Below, piece by piece: positions 16,363-25,021 of a stretch of 64,000 bases of DNA. This DNA is from Fulvivirga ulvae (GTDB taxonomy: Bacteria; Bacteroidota; Bacteroidia; Cytophagales; Cyclobacteriaceae). Under the pieces are notes generated by a model. That model was not told the DNA's origin. It made no database searches and was given only the letters and a program-made list of their open reading frames with translations. Location of the stretch: NCBI RefSeq assembly GCF_021389975.1, contig NZ_CP089981.1, forward strand, positions 1,823,501 to 1,887,500, read 5' to 3'. Every line of letters starts with the position of its first letter. Position 1 is the first letter of the stretch. Made by a program: the position numbers and the translations under genes.

Positions 16363-17874
16363 ATGAAACTCCTCCATTTTCCATACCTAATTCTTCTATT
16401 ACTACTAAATAGTCCTGCATTGTTCTCCCAGAAGCAGGCTAATAACTGGTACTTTGGAAATCAGGCGGCCATAACCTTTTCGCAGAATGCACCGCAACCG
16501 ATATACACCAGCCGTGCGAGTTCCATTGGTGCTACGGCTTCAGTGTCAGATTCCAACGGTAATCTTTTGTTTTATAGTAATGGGGAAAGCGTATGGAATG
16601 CTAACCATGAAATAATGCTGAATGGTGATAGCCTGACTGGTTCTAAAAATGCCACCAATGTAGCTTATAGTGTTCCAAACCCTCAAAATGCTCAAGAATA
16701 TTACCTTTTTACAATCCAAACGGATCCTTATGTTAACGATCAGGATTTTCGTAAAGCCGCTGTTTATTATTCTGTCATAAACATGAATGTGGACAATGGA
16801 AGAGGAGGCATAGATAAAAACCGAAAGAATATCCTGCTAAGGGACAGTGTAACTGAAAAAATCTCTGCTGTACCTCATAATAATGGGACAGACTTCTGGC
16901 TCTTGTTGCACGAGATTGGGAACAATAACTTTCCAGTTTACAAAATAACTTCCACCGGTATATCATTTAGCCATAGCACGCCTATTGGCAGTCCTCATAC
17001 TTATAATTTAACTGAGCTACAAGGACACATGAAAGCCTCTCCGGACAATAGCAAGCTGGCGGTCACGTTCCGGGCCTATAATCCGGATACACAAAGTCCC
17101 GTATCTGCTCCATTTGAAATTTTTGATTTTGATAATGCATCAGGGGCGTTATCCAATGTTCAAAACCTGGGCTATTACAGCCTGCAATATGGTGTCTCCT
17201 TTTCTCCAAATAGTGAGCTGGTGTATCTACATGGGTTTACCGAAACTGGCGTGAACCCTGGAGATCTGCTATACCAGTTTAACCTTAAGGCCAGTGATCC
17301 TCAATCAACCCGAAAAGGACTGCTCAGGACGAATAATCAGGCTCAGGATTATTTTGGGCTTGCTAATTTTAGTTTGCAGTTAGGGCCTGACGGAAGATTG
17401 TATGGGGCTGGAAATTTAAAGCAGACCAATAAGCAGGCGAGAAATATTCTACTCGTAATCAATCAACCGAATGAGACGGGCCAGGCTTCCAACGTAGAAA
17501 TAGTTTCCTTCGATTGGGAAGAACAGCGAATTGGAATTGATCTGCCTAATTTCATTCAATCCATATTTGAAGATTTAACGCCTACCGATAATCCCAATGC
17601 TCCTTGTTCGGAAGAAAGCAGCCTCTTCTTAAAGCCAAATCCTGCCAAAGCCTATTTACAAATTGAACTTACTTCGAGATGCTTCAAACCTTACTACCTT
17701 ACCATCTATAATGTTTCAGGCCAATCCCTGGGGAAATACTTCATTAATACCCGGGAATCACCAAAAATTGATTTAAACCATCTGGCTCCGGGATTATACA
17801 TCCTTATTATTGAGTTGCCGGAACAGCGAATGGTCAAAAAACTTTTAAAAATTGACCCGGAAACCGAAAACTAG
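16363..17874 (+). CDS. Secreted beta-propeller-like protein with T9SS sorting domain
   Basis: From the ATG at 16363 (MKLLHFPYLILLLLLNSPAL) the protein has a signal peptide; the TTG at 16342 is rejected as start. The body starts with NNWYFGNQAAITF and has repeated blade-like motifs (NGNLLFYSNGESVWNANHE, SPDNSKLAVTFR, FSPNSELVYLHGF), as in WD40/NHL-type propellers found in T9SS cargo of gliding Bacteroidota. The last ~80 residues (LKPNPAKAYLQIEL...LAPGLYILIIEL) form the type A sorting domain. Surface location is expected; no catalytic residues are apparent. Confidence 0.85.
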   Translation: MKLLHFPYLILLLLLNSPALFSQKQANNWYFGNQAAITFSQNAPQPIYTSRASSIGATASVSDSNGNLLFYSNGESVWNANHEIMLNGDSLTGSKNATNVAYSVPNPQNAQEYYLFTIQTDPYVNDQDFRKAAVYYSVINMNVDNGRGGIDKNRKNILLRDSVTEKISAVPHNNGTDFWLLLHEIGNNNFPVYKITSTGISFSHSTPIGSPHTYNLTELQGHMKASPDNSKLAVTFRAYNPDTQSPVSAPFEIFDFDNASGALSNVQNLGYYSLQYGVSFSPNSELVYLHGFTETGVNPGDLLYQFNLKASDPQSTRKGLLRTNNQAQDYFGLANFSLQLGPDGRLYGAGNLKQTNKQARNILLVINQPNETGQASNVEIVSFDWEEQRIGIDLPNFIQSIFEDLTPTDNPNAPCSEESSLFLKPNPAKAYLQIELTSRCFKPYYLTIYNVSGQSLGKYFINTRESPKIDLNHLAPGLYILIIELPEQRMVKKLLKIDPETEN

Positions 17875-17899
17875 TATTGAAAGTTGCTCCCTTGTTAAG

Positions 17900-19042
17900 C
17901 TACTGACCAGATGCCCACGTAATATCAAAAGTATCCCTTACCGTGGTGCTGCCCATAAGTGCTCCATAATCCGGGGAGGGTACAGGCCGGCCATGTGAGT
18001 ATGCCTTCACGGTACCGTCATCCATGACCTTAACTTCGGTAAAACCAAAATAATCACCACTGTCAAGTGTGGTGCCTCCATTGCCGGCTATGATCTGCCA
18101 CGACTTTGATCCCTCGGGTTGACCTGCCCAGAAAAGGTGCTCGTGCGCCGACAGCATGGCTTCGCTGCGGTTTTTGTTCATGGTGCCCCACAACTGGTCA
18201 ATCTGAGCCTTGTTCCAGGCCAATCCCGGGTCGGAAGTATCTCCTGTAGCCAGTCCTTTCGCATCATAGGCCGGTTTGTGGCCCATTACGAAAATATGGC
18301 CTTCCGGATTAGCAGCCCGCCACGAGTTGATGTCGTTGGTGATCCAATGTACAGGAACTTTGCCAGGCTCGTTGTAGGTATCGGTATTCATCAGCACAAA
18401 ATGGTCATTTTGGTGATCAAACGAGTAGGTAAGCCTGCTTTCATCTTTCAGCAGGCTGTCAGGGCCTCCTGGGCCGGGGCCATTGTTGCCGATGATAAAT
18501 TCAGGCATTAACCGTAGCCAAATCTCGTTGGCATACTCGTTGGGTACTTCATTGTAGTCAGGTGGTGTAGAGTAAAGGAACTCATGGTTTCCGGGTACGG
18601 CCACCATCTTTATTTTGCTTTTTGAAATAGGATGATCAGCATAAAGCTTTTTCCAGGCCTTCAACTGGTCGACCAGCACGCTGGTGTCCTGGCTTTCTGC
18701 CAGCACCAGGTCACCCACAAAAAAGAAGTAATCCGGTACAGGGTCCAGCTTCATGGCATCGTCAAAAGTAGCATTGAGCTGGGTGAGGTTGGTGTGGGCT
18801 TCGTTGTAGTATTCGGAATTTTCCCATGCCGTGCCATCGTCATGCCAGGAGATGCGATTGCAGCCCATAACTACGAATGAATATTTAACCGTAGCAGAAT
18901 CTTTTGCTGCAACGGTACTTTCTTTTTCTTTTTGGCCGGAATTACAGCCGGTCCATATGAGTGCTGCCAGAATCAGAAGAAATACACGGGAAATTCTTCC
19001 GGAAACCAGGCGGTCGGGCGAAGTTGTTGGTTTTGAATACAT
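17900..19042 (-). CDS. Metallophosphoesterase lipoprotein
   Basis: 380 residues. A hydrophobic stretch ending LIWTGCNSG gives a lipobox, so it is probably an outer-membrane or periplasmic lipoprotein. Calcineurin-like motifs appear in order: VVMGCN at the first position (usually DxH, here variant), FFFVGDLV, VPGNHEF, VMGHKP and SAHEHLFW. The first metal motif looks atypical, as in some purple-acid-phosphatase-like proteins. The substrate is unknown. It stands alone, convergent with the upstream T9SS protein gene. Confidence 0.85.
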   Translation of the reverse strand: MYSKPTTSPDRLVSGRISRVFLLILAALIWTGCNSGQKEKESTVAAKDSATVKYSFVVMGCNRISWHDDGTAWENSEYYNEAHTNLTQLNATFDDAMKLDPVPDYFFFVGDLVLAESQDTSVLVDQLKAWKKLYADHPISKSKIKMVAVPGNHEFLYSTPPDYNEVPNEYANEIWLRLMPEFIIGNNGPGPGGPDSLLKDESRLTYSFDHQNDHFVLMNTDTYNEPGKVPVHWITNDINSWRAANPEGHIFVMGHKPAYDAKGLATGDTSDPGLAWNKAQIDQLWGTMNKNRSEAMLSAHEHLFWAGQPEGSKSWQIIAGNGGTTLDSGDYFGFTEVKVMDDGTVKAYSHGRPVPSPDYGALMGSTTVRDTFDITWASGQ

Positions 19043-19086
19043 TAGTAGGTTGGTTAAGGTTTAAAACGCTTTTCTGGCGTTGAATT

Positions 19087-20289
19087 TTATCCTTTCCCTG
19101 CTTTCCCGATCCAGAAAATCGTACCTAATGATAGTAAACTAAACACTAAAAAACCAATGATCAACGGTATAGCTGTGCCGTTAAAACTCAAGCCTATGAC
19201 AATACCAAAAGGTACGGAAATGAAGGTAGATAGTGAGCCCACCAACGAGCTGCCGATACCTGCTACGTGACCCAGAGGCTCCATGGCAAGGGCATTTAGG
19301 TTACCAAAGAGGAGGCCGACACAAAACAGGCTGATAACAAAAAACACCATCACAACCCAGAAATCGAGCGGGCTAAATGAGCTGAGGAGCAGGTAGATCA
19401 GGGAAACAGCAAATAGCATATAGAGCGCTATTTTTACAATAAACCTCATCCCTTTACGCACTACAATTTTGGCATTGAGCAACGATGCACTGCCAATAAA
19501 AAGCGCTAAAACAGCAAAGCCGCCTGCAAATATTTCCGCTTTGCCGTATGTTTCAAAAACCTGCTGTATGGAGCTAAGGAAGCCCAGAAACATACTGGCT
19601 ACAAACCCGGCTATAATAGTATACCCCAAAGCAACCCTGTTGCCGCAGATCTGGCCTATGGCTTTGAATATTCTATTCAATGAAAATGGCATTCGGTTCT
19701 CTGCTTCAAGCGTTTCCGGTTGTCTGAGCATAAACCAGATAAGGATAATAACAGCTACTAATGACAACAAAAGGAAAATAAACCGCCAGTTGGCAAACAT
19801 CAACACGCCCTGCCCCAAAGCCGGAGCAATGGCTGGCACTATGATGAATATGGACATCACGAAAGACATCACTTTGGCCATAACTGACCCCTCGTACTGG
19901 TCTCTGATGAGGGCAATGCTGATGATTCGGGGTGCAGCTAGGCCTATGCCCTGTAGCAACCGGCCAGCCAGCATTACGGGCAGTATTTCTGCAAAAAATG
20001 ATATCAGGCATCCCAGAAAAAACAGCAACAGGCCCAGGTAAACGGCCGGTTTTCTGCCTATGAAGTCCGACAGCGTCCCGTAAATCATCTGGCCGATAGC
20101 CAATCCTAAAAAGAGCATGGAAATGATGAGTTGAATATCATTTGAACCCGTCTGATCAAGGCTGACGGCTATTTCCGGTAACGCCGGGAGTAAACTATCT
20201 ATGGAGAGGGCTACAAGGGCCATCATCATAGCCATAAGGGCAACAAACTCGAAAACAGGTATGGGGTAGGCAAGCTTTTTAGTGCGCAT
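19087..20289 (-). CDS. MFS transporter, Bcr/CflA drug-resistance type
   Basis: 400 residues with 12 predicted membrane helices. MFS motif A is visible as GTLSDFIGRKPAVYLG, and the helix 5 region reads LIRDQYEGSVMAKVMSF. The late GNLNALAMEPLGHVAGIGSS is characteristic of the Bcr/CflA proton-drug antiporter family. It is likely an inner-membrane efflux pump. It lies 72 bp downstream of an AraC regulator on the same strand, which is a plausible activator. Confidence 0.9.
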   Translation of the reverse strand: MRTKKLAYPIPVFEFVALMAMMMALVALSIDSLLPALPEIAVSLDQTGSNDIQLIISMLFLGLAIGQMIYGTLSDFIGRKPAVYLGLLLFFLGCLISFFAEILPVMLAGRLLQGIGLAAPRIISIALIRDQYEGSVMAKVMSFVMSIFIIVPAIAPALGQGVLMFANWRFIFLLLSLVAVIILIWFMLRQPETLEAENRMPFSLNRIFKAIGQICGNRVALGYTIIAGFVASMFLGFLSSIQQVFETYGKAEIFAGGFAVLALFIGSASLLNAKIVVRKGMRFIVKIALYMLFAVSLIYLLLSSFSPLDFWVVMVFFVISLFCVGLLFGNLNALAMEPLGHVAGIGSSLVGSLSTFISVPFGIVIGLSFNGTAIPLIIGFLVFSLLSLGTIFWIGKAGKG

Positions 20290-20361
20290 GAAAATATCTT
20301 AAAATTATTTGCTGCAAAAGTAGGGGCAAACGCTTATAAAAAAGTTAGCGATTTCACGCTA

Positions 20362-21210
20362 TTATTTATGAATTTCAATCAATTCCTGCTTTAAGGCTGA
20401 TGGGGTTTTGCCGGTGCTGACTTTGATAAAGCGGTTGTAGGAATTCTGGCTGTCAAAATTCAATTCGACGGAGACCTCTTTATGTGATAATTCATTAACT
20501 GTAAGCAGCCTTTTAATTTCTATGAGCAGGTGCTCCTGGATAATTTGTTTTGGCGATTTCCCGAGTGAATTGCCAATTTCACTGTTGAGTTTGCTAGCGG
20601 AAACCCCCATCATATCAGCATAATGTTGCACAGTTCTGTGGGTCTTGTAATGCTTCTGAACCAAGTCGGTGAACTGCATGGCCAGTGGAGTGTCTTTGCG
20701 GAAGCCAGGCTTTTCATTTACAATTTCATAAACCTCAATAAGCACCAGGCTAAAATAACTGACCACTTTATGAAAAGACATCTCAGTTCTTTCCTCAAAT
20801 ACTGTTAATAATCCTTTTACAAGATCATATAACCTGTCATATTTTTCAGCAGAAATTGTAATCTCCGTCTGGCTTTGCAAAACACTGATCCATTCCTGGT
20901 GAGCTGAATACAGGTTAAGCTGTAAAAATTCTTTGGTAAACTGAATTGAAAAACCATTTTCGCCAGGCTTTCTTTTTAACAGATGTACCTGTCCCGGAGA
21001 TATGATATAAACAGCTTTTTGTAGCGTTTTATATTTTACAAAATCAATGATCTGCTCACCACCTGCACCCTCCGTAAAAAAGAGTATTTCATAATAATCA
21101 TGCCGGTGGATTTTGGTGAAGTCGTATGGGTTCTCATGCGGTATCTTATCTACAATGATGCCGTTGAAGTTCTTTGCATTGATGTCAAGCTTGTGGGTTT
21201 GAAAGTCCAT
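20362..21210 (-). CDS. AraC family transcriptional regulator
   Basis: 282 residues. The N-terminal cupin-like sensor is at about 1-100 (YYEILFFTEGAGGEQIIDF, YIISPGQVHLL). The C-terminal AraC double HTH is at about 180-280, with SHKEVSVELNFDSQNSYNRF and TGKTPSALKQ. This is the usual layout for ligand-responsive activators. It is immediately upstream of the MFS exporter on the same strand, so control of that exporter and of itself is likely (inference). Confidence 0.9.
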   Translation of the reverse strand: MDFQTHKLDINAKNFNGIIVDKIPHENPYDFTKIHRHDYYEILFFTEGAGGEQIIDFVKYKTLQKAVYIISPGQVHLLKRKPGENGFSIQFTKEFLQLNLYSAHQEWISVLQSQTEITISAEKYDRLYDLVKGLLTVFEERTEMSFHKVVSYFSLVLIEVYEIVNEKPGFRKDTPLAMQFTDLVQKHYKTHRTVQHYADMMGVSASKLNSEIGNSLGKSPKQIIQEHLLIEIKRLLTVNELSHKEVSVELNFDSQNSYNRFIKVSTGKTPSALKQELIEIHK

Positions 21211-21286
21211 GAAACCTGGTGTTGATTTAAACCTATGTGATAGAAGCTGAATAGCTGATCGTTAATGCAAATATAGCTGTGCATAC

Positions 21287-21303
21287 TCGCTAATACCGGC
21301 TGA
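21287..21303. repeat. 17 bp fragment of the long intergenic repeat
   Basis: TCGCTAATACCGGCTGA here is identical to 3474-3490 inside the long repeat. This may be a leftover core of a third copy, or a chance match in a shared regulatory word. Confidence 0.4.
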
Positions 21304-21421
21304 TTTGTTCAATTTTTCTTCACACAGCTACAATGCCTGTAAAATGATTTTCTAAAAAGCATAAAAGCATTTAGTTTAGAAATCTGGAACTAACACATAC
21401 GTTGTTTTAAAAGATTTAAAA

Positions 21422-21823
21422 TTGAGTAGAAAGCATAGAAATAAAGACAATAAAAATCAAGATTCCTTCCTTATCGATAAGATCGTCTGGACGATTCTAA
21501 CGCCTGTTCTCAAACCTCTGAGCTACCTTAACGAACGGTTTTTCCCGGAGTATGAAATAGACGAACGGCTACTCCGCAATAACGAGTCCTGCTACTGCGA
21601 TTCGAAAAAGGAATATTCGTCATGCCACCAACCTGAGCTAAAAAAGAGAGGTAAAATAGCCATCAAGGTTACAAAGACCTATAAAAAATCGCACCGGACA
21701 ATAGTTAAGTATAAGATCAAGCCTAATGAAAAACAGATACTGCGTCAGCTCAGATCCGGTTCAGTCAATCCATTGAACACCGACGGGAAATATGTAGATA
21801 CGGATAGCTATCAATCGTGGTAA
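21422..21823 (+). CDS. Small basic protein with SEC-C-like zinc motif
   Basis: 133 residues, starting at a TTG (no ATG is available in the open frame). A central CYCDSKKEYSSCH segment resembles the SEC-C metal-binding motif (CPCGSGKKYKKCC) with Cys/His ligands. Flanks are rich in Lys/Arg, suggesting nucleic-acid or ribosome contact. Function unknown. It lies alone between the AraC regulator and a SnoaL-like protein. Confidence 0.55.
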   Translation: MSRKHRNKDNKNQDSFLIDKIVWTILTPVLKPLSYLNERFFPEYEIDERLLRNNESCYCDSKKEYSSCHQPELKKRGKIAIKVTKTYKKSHRTIVKYKIKPNEKQILRQLRSGSVNPLNTDGKYVDTDSYQSW

Positions 21824-21931
21824 AACTAACCCTGACTGATTTTTAAACCATATCTCCTTTATTACCTTCAAAGGAATTTATTAATTTGAGTAAAAGCAGC
21901 CAGGGCTGCCAACCTTCTTAAAATTCAGAAA

Positions 21932-22288
21932 ATGGATACAAAAAAGCTCGTAAAAGCATGGTTTGACCATTGGGAAAGTGGTGATTTCCTCAACTTACCG
22001 GTTACAGAAAATTTCAGACACACAAGCCCGTTTGGTACCATCTATGGTAAAAAAGCTTATTTCGACCTGGTAGAGAAAAACAAAGACAAGTTTCTGGGGC
22101 AACACTTTGAACTGCACGACGGGATTTACGAAACCAACAAGGCTTGCGTACGGTACACTGCCAGGCAGGGAGATGATTTCTATCTGGATGTAAGCGAGTG
22201 GTATTATTTTAAGGATAACCTCATCGAGGAAATAGTAGCGTACTACCACATAGGCGAGATCAGAGAAGAGAGAAAACTTCAGGAATAG
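21932..22288 (+). CDS. SnoaL-like / NTF2-fold protein
   Basis: 118 residues. LVKAWFDHWESGDF at the start, FRHTSPFGTIYGKKAYFDLV, and a beta-rich C-terminus (RYTARQGDDFYLDVSEWYYF...LIEEIVAYYH) match the nuclear-transport-factor-2-like SnoaL cone fold. Family members include isomerases, cyclases and orphan proteins; the substrate is unknown. Confidence 0.8.
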   Translation: MDTKKLVKAWFDHWESGDFLNLPVTENFRHTSPFGTIYGKKAYFDLVEKNKDKFLGQHFELHDGIYETNKACVRYTARQGDDFYLDVSEWYYFKDNLIEEIVAYYHIGEIREERKLQE

Positions 22289-22366
22289 TCATCACCTCAA
22301 GAAATGGACATATGGACCGGTTGTATATCGCGATACGCTCTGGATGATCTGTAATTGAGAGTTGGC

Positions 22367-22396
22367 ATAAAAAAGACAGCCATTCCTGGCTGTCTT
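22367..22396 (-). terminator. Orphan Rho-independent terminator (minus strand)
   Basis: A perfect 10 bp stem (AAGACAGCCA / TGGCTGTCTT) with a TTCC loop, followed on the minus strand by six T. It sits directly downstream of the tRNA 3' remnant, as expected for a tRNA gene's terminator. Confidence 0.8.
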
Positions 22397-22398
22397 CT

Positions 22399-22424
22399 GT
22401 AGGACCTGGGGGATTCGAACCCCT
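22399..22424 (-). pseudogene. 3' end of a tRNA gene (T-arm plus acceptor strand), scar
   Basis: On the minus strand: GGGGTTCGAATCCCC, a T-stem/loop with the invariant TTCGAAT, then CAGGTCCTAC as a 3' acceptor strand. No matching 5' half (AGGACCT) lies within 95 nt, and no D-arm or anticodon arm can be folded. Together with the terminator behind it, this looks like the surviving 3' end of a tRNA used as an integration target. The tRNA species is not identifiable. Confidence 0.55.
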
Positions 22425-22783
22425 TCCAGCGCAAGTGCCCCGACCTGTGCCCAGAAAGAAAGGCATTCTTTGTTCTGACAATATAAAGTCCCGATTATGC
22501 TCTAGCTGGCCTCCATATGCTGCGTCTGTTTGTCAGTACCAGATTTTGTGGGTTTGCTTCCTTCACTGTATGCCCCAAGGCAAACCCGTTTGCAACTTAT
22601 TGACAGGCTTAACCAACTCCTCTGCGAGACTTTTAGCTCTTGGAACACTCATCTTATTAAGCTATATTCACCATTCAAGACACACACACCCTCTATGAAA
22701 TCATAGCTGCACAATGCAAACACACGCCAAAGCTACAATTCATAAATAGGCGTTATAAGGCATTACAAAACCTAAACTCAATC
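22425..22783. other. Non-coding stretch next to the tRNA scar
   Basis: No convincing gene. The only notable structure is GCAAACCCGTTTGC at 22580-22593, an inverted repeat with 6 bp arms. The plus-strand open frame across here has a Cys/Ser/Leu-rich composition with no domain, and looks fortuitous. Confidence 0.5.
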
Positions 22784-24499
22784 ATGAAAGCAGTTGGCTA
22801 TTTTATTTTTTTGTTATTACTGGCTTTTTCTTGTAAAAGACCATCGGAATGGAACGGTTCAGTCCTCACGCAACCCCGGGATGGCTTGACAGTTGAAGAA
22901 TTGTTGGAGGGTAAAACTCAACCACTCATAGATATGAGTTACTTTTCAAAACCTAAATGGGGAACCAATGCAAAACACCCATTATCAGGCACTTTAACCC
23001 TTCATGGCACACAATTAGATTATCCCAAAGAAAAGGAACATTATCCACGAGAGAATTTTTTTCCTGAACTGCAATTGGATTTTATTTCCCATCATGGAGA
23101 ACTGATACCTCTGCAAAAGGAACAAATCAGTACAAGGTACCAGAAAAATTACTTCTGGGATGTATTTGTTGGAACCGGGAAAACATGGCAGGAACAAAAT
23201 GATGGTGAATGGAGCCGTGCTTCATTTCCCCTTACCTTAACTGATAGATGGATAGGTACAGCCAGAAATTGTGTGGCATCATTCGTTTATAAACCAGATT
23301 CAATAAGCAATGTTTGTTTACAGTGTAGCCAGGAGACAGCAGACATTGATGATAAAGGAATTGCTAACATCAATGGCATATTACCAGCCAATTACCATGC
23401 AAGACAATTTGCAGATTCAGCTCAAATAATTAAAAAACATAAGCTATTTGAGTTAAAAAGACTTCCCGTTCGCCAGCTAAGTGAGATTGATATAAATAAT
23501 GAAGTGGCTGACTTCTTTGAGAAAACGATAATTACCAATGCACCAACGAGCTTGGGGGCTGTTTTAATAGATAATACACTTTACCTGCATCCACCCAAAA
23601 CCCGCCATGGCTTGTACCCCTATCCTGATGAAATGCGTCATGGTTTGTATTCTGTTACCAAAAGTATGGCAGGTGCTTTGGCTCTGCTGTATTTTGAGGA
23701 GCGATATGAAGAAGATGTTTTTAATGAACTGATTTCGGACTTTGTACCCGCATTGGCAAACCACGAAGGCTGGAGAGGTGTAACCTTCTCGCATGCCCTC
23801 AATATGGTTACGGGAACTGAAGGGAGTGAAAGCCCGGAGCATCTGTTAAATACATTAATTCTTGCCTCAACCGCAGAAGAAGCAATTAATAATATTGCAG
23901 GACTTGGTAATTATCCGGAATTGCCGGGTCAAAAATTCAATTATGCTTCTACTAACTTATTTGTATTGTCTTATGCGTTGCAACAATATGTAGAAGAAAA
24001 AGAAGGCACAAAAGTCAATTATTGGGATTTGGTGAAGGAACATGTACTTGTTCCGATTGGTGCAGAGTATTTCACTGTGTTGCATACCATTGAAGATGAT
24101 GAAAATGAAGCTATTCCTATCTTAGCCTATGGAGCATTACCAACCATGGACGAAGCAGCCAAAATAGCCTTGTTGTTTGCCAATGAGGGTCGCTTTGAAG
24201 GAAAGCAGATATTGAACAAAGAAAGAGTAAAGGAAATTTTTGGAAAAACGGATTGGGATGGATACAATACCGATAATGATATTCGAGGGTCAAACTATCA
24301 ACATGCATTTTGGTCAAAAGAAATAAAGATCAGGAACTGTAAAGTAAAGGCAACTTATATGTTAGGTTTTGGAGAAAACTATGTGGTGTTTCTGCCAAGT
24401 AAAGCCATTGTTTTTAGGTTTTTGGATGAGCACGATTTGAATATTGATGAACTAATAAAGGCTGTAGAAGAGATTAGGTCTTCATGTCAAGAGGAATGA
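22784..24499 (+). CDS. Lipoprotein serine hydrolase, class C beta-lactamase-like
   Basis: 571 residues. The lipobox LLAFSCKR gives a lipoprotein. An N-terminal domain of ~230 residues of unknown type precedes a penicillin-binding/beta-lactamase fold, where the active-site SxxK is SVTK in GLYSVTKSMAGAL. YAS in FNYASTNLFV takes the place of YxN. The enzyme class includes DD-peptidases, esterases and beta-lactamases, and the exact substrate is not predictable. It lies inside the proposed island. Confidence 0.75.
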   Translation: MKAVGYFIFLLLLAFSCKRPSEWNGSVLTQPRDGLTVEELLEGKTQPLIDMSYFSKPKWGTNAKHPLSGTLTLHGTQLDYPKEKEHYPRENFFPELQLDFISHHGELIPLQKEQISTRYQKNYFWDVFVGTGKTWQEQNDGEWSRASFPLTLTDRWIGTARNCVASFVYKPDSISNVCLQCSQETADIDDKGIANINGILPANYHARQFADSAQIIKKHKLFELKRLPVRQLSEIDINNEVADFFEKTIITNAPTSLGAVLIDNTLYLHPPKTRHGLYPYPDEMRHGLYSVTKSMAGALALLYFEERYEEDVFNELISDFVPALANHEGWRGVTFSHALNMVTGTEGSESPEHLLNTLILASTAEEAINNIAGLGNYPELPGQKFNYASTNLFVLSYALQQYVEEKEGTKVNYWDLVKEHVLVPIGAEYFTVLHTIEDDENEAIPILAYGALPTMDEAAKIALLFANEGRFEGKQILNKERVKEIFGKTDWDGYNTDNDIRGSNYQHAFWSKEIKIRNCKVKATYMLGFGENYVVFLPSKAIVFRFLDEHDLNIDELIKAVEEIRSSCQEE

Positions 24500-24542
24500 T
24501 CTCCAGTCTGAAGACTGGAAAAGTAAGAGGTACAAGTAATTT

Positions 24543-24755
24543 GTGAGTAACTCTTCCGAAAATGACTCACTGGAAAACGCACTCACAATCACCCTGGATT
24601 ATATCAATCATATATTTATGGTTCTCATTTCATGTATTGGCAACGTCATGCTCTATATCTTGCTTATCAGGTCAAAGTTAACCCTACAATGGTTTTCTAC
24701 CTGCGGCCTGGTGGGTACCTTGCTACCAGTATTTTGGATCTTGTTCATATCGTAG
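24543..24755 (+). CDS. Small two-helix membrane protein
   Basis: 70 residues from a GTG start, 43 bp after the hydrolase stop. Two hydrophobic segments are visible (INHIFMVLISCIGNVMLYILLI and LVGTLLPVFWILFIS, split by a short polar turn). No family recognised. Its size would suit an accessory or immunity-type protein for the nearby toxin, but it is transcribed towards, not with, the toxin gene, so that is speculation. Confidence 0.4.
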   Translation: MSNSSENDSLENALTITLDYINHIFMVLISCIGNVMLYILLIRSKLTLQWFSTCGLVGTLLPVFWILFIS

Positions 24756-25021
24756 AAGTTATCACCAGCAAATATGGGTTTTTACGAGATTGACATATTG
24801 GATCCTCATGATCCAGGATAAACCATATTCTAAAGATTATTATTTTGTAAACCCATTGGGAACCTTTGACTATGACTTTTTCTATTTCTTCTTGTTTGCT
24901 TGACGTAAATATTGAACCAGATGGTAGGACTTTAAAAAGCCAATCTTATATATTGACTTATTACTATCCTTATAAGTAGTAAAAGGAGCCCTACCTGTCC
25001 AAAATAAAACGTTATGATTAC

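Noticed and set aside
19469..20041. Plus-strand open frame of 190 codons
   Set aside because: It is an antisense shadow of the MFS transporter gene; its residues mirror the membrane helices and carry no family motif.
22435..22698. 87-codon frame beside the tRNA scar
   Set aside because: Its composition is Cys/Ser/Leu-rich with no domain, and it lies in a region that looks non-coding on both strands.
22399..22783. Possible tmRNA on the minus strand
   Set aside because: The 3' end has a T-arm, but I could not find a 5' partner strand, D-loop analogue or a tag peptide ending in Ala-Ala followed by a stop.
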